Source: Lachnospiraceae bacterium
GTDB lineage: Bacteria; Bacillota; Clostridia; Lachnospirales; Lachnospiraceae
Length of the DNA: 64,000 nt
Direction: 5' to 3'
NCBI GenBank assembly: GCA_024698705.1
Contig: JAILQX010000027.1
Location: 1 to 64,000, forward strand
Made by a program: the position numbers and the translations under genes. Of the stretch, positions 62,523 through 64,000 are shown piece after piece. The number at the start of each line of letters is the position of its first letter. The stretch's first letter is position 1. Under the pieces are notes generated by a model. The model saw only the letters and a program-made list of their open reading frames with translations, was not told the DNA's origin and searched no databases.

Positions 62523-63934
62523 TGAAAAGATTCAACGACGAAACATTCATGTTAAACAATGATACGGCGGTGCGGCTTTACAACAATTATGCAAGCATCC
62601 GCAAGGTGCCGATAATAGATTATCATTGCCATATACCCGTGGAGGAGATCAGGTTTAACAAAAGGTTCCGGAACATAACTGAGATATGGCTCGGCGCGGA
62701 TCATTACAAATGGCGTCAGATGCGTGTCTGCGGCATAAATGAGCGCTATATCACCGGGGATGCGTCGGATTATGAGAAGTTTGAAGCATTTGCTTCCATC
62801 ATGCCGAAGCTCATCGGGAATCCGCTCTATCACTGGTCGCATCTGGAACTGGCTTATTATTTTGACATACATGAACCACTGAGTCTGAAGAGCGCACGGA
62901 ACATATATGACAGGGCAAATACGATCATCGAACGTCCGGACTTCAATGCGCGGAGCATGATAAAGGCGTCCAATGTAGCACTTCTGTGTACCACGGACGA
63001 TCCGGCCGATACTTTGGAGCATCATGTGGCGCTGGCCAATGACGATACATTCGATACGAAGGTCCTGCCGGCATTCAGGCCCGATAATGCTCTGGATATA
63101 GAGAAGGCTTCGTGGAAGTCCTATATCGCCAAACTCGGTGATGCTGCAGGCGTTGATATAAACGGAGCGGATGCCCTAAAGGCTGCGCTCGGATCGCGCA
63201 TGGATCATTTTGAAAGATGCGGCTGCAAGATAAGCGATCACGGCCTTTATGATGTAAGATACATGCCGTGTGACGATGCCGCGGCGGACAGGATATGCAG
63301 GGAAGCACTGGCAGGCGGGACACTTTCGGATGAGGATGTAACGGCTTTCAAAACATGGCTGCTTGAATTCCTTGCAGGCGAATACGAGAAGAAGAACTGG
63401 GTGATGCAGTTGCATTACGGTGTGACAAGAAGCATCAATACGAAAGCACTTGAGGCACTCGGAGCCAATACGGGCTTCGACGTGATGCACAATGATACAA
63501 GGGCAACGGAACTGATCGCATTTCTGGATGCGCTTGAGAAAAAAGGAGATCTGCCGAAGACGATACTGTATTCACTGAATCCTAATGACAATGCGGTCAT
63601 AGATTGCGTGATCGGAGCATTTGCCGAAGAAGGGATAAGAGGCAAGCTCCAGCACGGAAGCGCATGGTGGTTCAATGACCATCTCGACGGCATGACGGAA
63701 CAGATAAAGAGTTATGCGGCTCTTTCCACACTGGGCAATCACATAGGTATGCTCACCGATTCCAGATCCTTCCTATCATACACAAGACATGATTATTTCA
63801 GAAGGATATTGTGTAATATCATAGGCGAGTGGGTGGAACTCGGTATGTACCCCGATGATGAGGATGAACTGGCCGCGATCATAGGAGATATCTCGCTTAA
63901 CAATGCGGTAAGATACTTTGGATTTGATATATGA
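62522..63934 (+). CDS. uxaC: Glucuronate/uronate isomerase
   Basis: Converts D-glucuronate to D-fructuronate (and galacturonate to tagaturonate), the entry step. 470 residues, amidohydrolase-like fold. VPIIDYHCHIPVEEI holds the metal His pair near residue 35. TEIWLGADHYKWRQMRVCGI, LCTTDDPADTLEHH and VMQLHYGVTRSIN are family blocks. The end shows FARRDYFRR-like LTDSRSFLSYTRHDYFRRILCNIIGEWVE. It is coupled to kdgK by a one-base overlap and is the last gene before a strong terminator. Confidence 0.96.
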   Translation: MKRFNDETFMLNNDTAVRLYNNYASIRKVPIIDYHCHIPVEEIRFNKRFRNITEIWLGADHYKWRQMRVCGINERYITGDASDYEKFEAFASIMPKLIGNPLYHWSHLELAYYFDIHEPLSLKSARNIYDRANTIIERPDFNARSMIKASNVALLCTTDDPADTLEHHVALANDDTFDTKVLPAFRPDNALDIEKASWKSYIAKLGDAAGVDINGADALKAALGSRMDHFERCGCKISDHGLYDVRYMPCDDAAADRICREALAGGTLSDEDVTAFKTWLLEFLAGEYEKKNWVMQLHYGVTRSINTKALEALGANTGFDVMHNDTRATELIAFLDALEKKGDLPKTILYSLNPNDNAVIDCVIGAFAEEGIRGKLQHGSAWWFNDHLDGMTEQIKSYAALSTLGNHIGMLTDSRSFLSYTRHDYFRRILCNIIGEWVELGMYPDDEDELAAIIGDISLNNAVRYFGFDI

Positions 63935-63948
63935 TATCCGGGTTTATT

Positions 63949-63978
63949 AAAAGCTTTCGGTACCGTCCGAAAGCTTTT
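63949..63978 (+). terminator. Terminator after uxaC
   Basis: A perfect 12-bp stem (AAAAGCTTTCGG with CCGAAAGCTTTT, six-base loop), followed by GGTCATTTTGT. It closes the uronate locus close to the window end. Confidence 0.9.
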
Positions 63979-64000
63979 GGTCATTTTGTATTTATTTGTG

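Overview
The window looks like a chromosomal piece of an anaerobic, plant-fibre-degrading member of the Lachnospiraceae (Clostridia, Bacillota), close in style to Butyrivibrio, Pseudobutyrivibrio or Roseburia. This is inferred from the gene set: a type III glutamine synthetase, the DapL lysine route, a PerR/rubrerythrin oxygen-defence pair, LplB-type sugar permeases, YfhO membrane proteins, and a complete xylan-uronate operon. No rRNA, tRNA, CRISPR array, phage or insertion sequence was recognised, and no gene-free stretch exceeds about 300 bases.

Region 1 (1-21,100, all on +) is a nitrogen-assimilation island. It runs gdhA (3' end), glnN, purC, purF, asnB, purA, purB, guaA, glmS, pyrG, carA, carB, dapF, dapL. 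Apart from the last two, almost every gene makes glutamate or glutamine, or spends glutamine amide or aspartate nitrogen. A near-identical 21-base leader element plus hairpin lies before glnN and before purA; at purA it forms a terminator behind a strong promoter. Copies of a palindromic repeat sit in three of the intergenic gaps.

Region 2 (21,100-26,200, +) is a five-gene operon of unknown purpose: a YnbB/methionine gamma-lyase-fold protein that has lost the expected PLP lysine, a PnuC-like membrane protein, a TIM-barrel isomerase-like protein, an atypical FMN alpha-hydroxy-acid-oxidase-fold protein, and a DUF362 protein. Region 3 (26,200-36,600) is mixed. It holds bioY with a BirA-type operator, a shrunken BirA-like protein facing it, a metallo-hydrolase, perR with a perfect palindrome, rubrerythrin, a DUF5131 protein, an acetyltransferase, an anion permease, an FkbH-like protein and an anchored SGNH hydrolase.

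Region 4 (36,600-49,500) concerns cell-surface glycans and signalling: a GT-C glycosyltransferase, a giant YfhO-discoidin-GH20 fusion, signal peptidase I, a CsbB/GtrB-like polyprenyl-phosphate glycosyltransferase, a second YfhO protein, a YdjC deacetylase, and a cytoplasmic LacI-sensor/GGDEF fusion. Region 5 (49,600-63,980, +) is a glucuronoxylan uronate locus. A GntR regulator is followed by an ABC importer (two permeases and a lipoprotein), then uxuA, uxuB, GH67 alpha-glucuronidase, an acetyl esterase, eda, kdgK and uxaC. Together these import acetylated aldouronates, remove acetyl and (methyl)glucuronyl groups in the cytoplasm, and take glucuronate to pyruvate plus glyceraldehyde 3-phosphate. 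Three UxuR-like operators sit on the regulator and transporter promoters.
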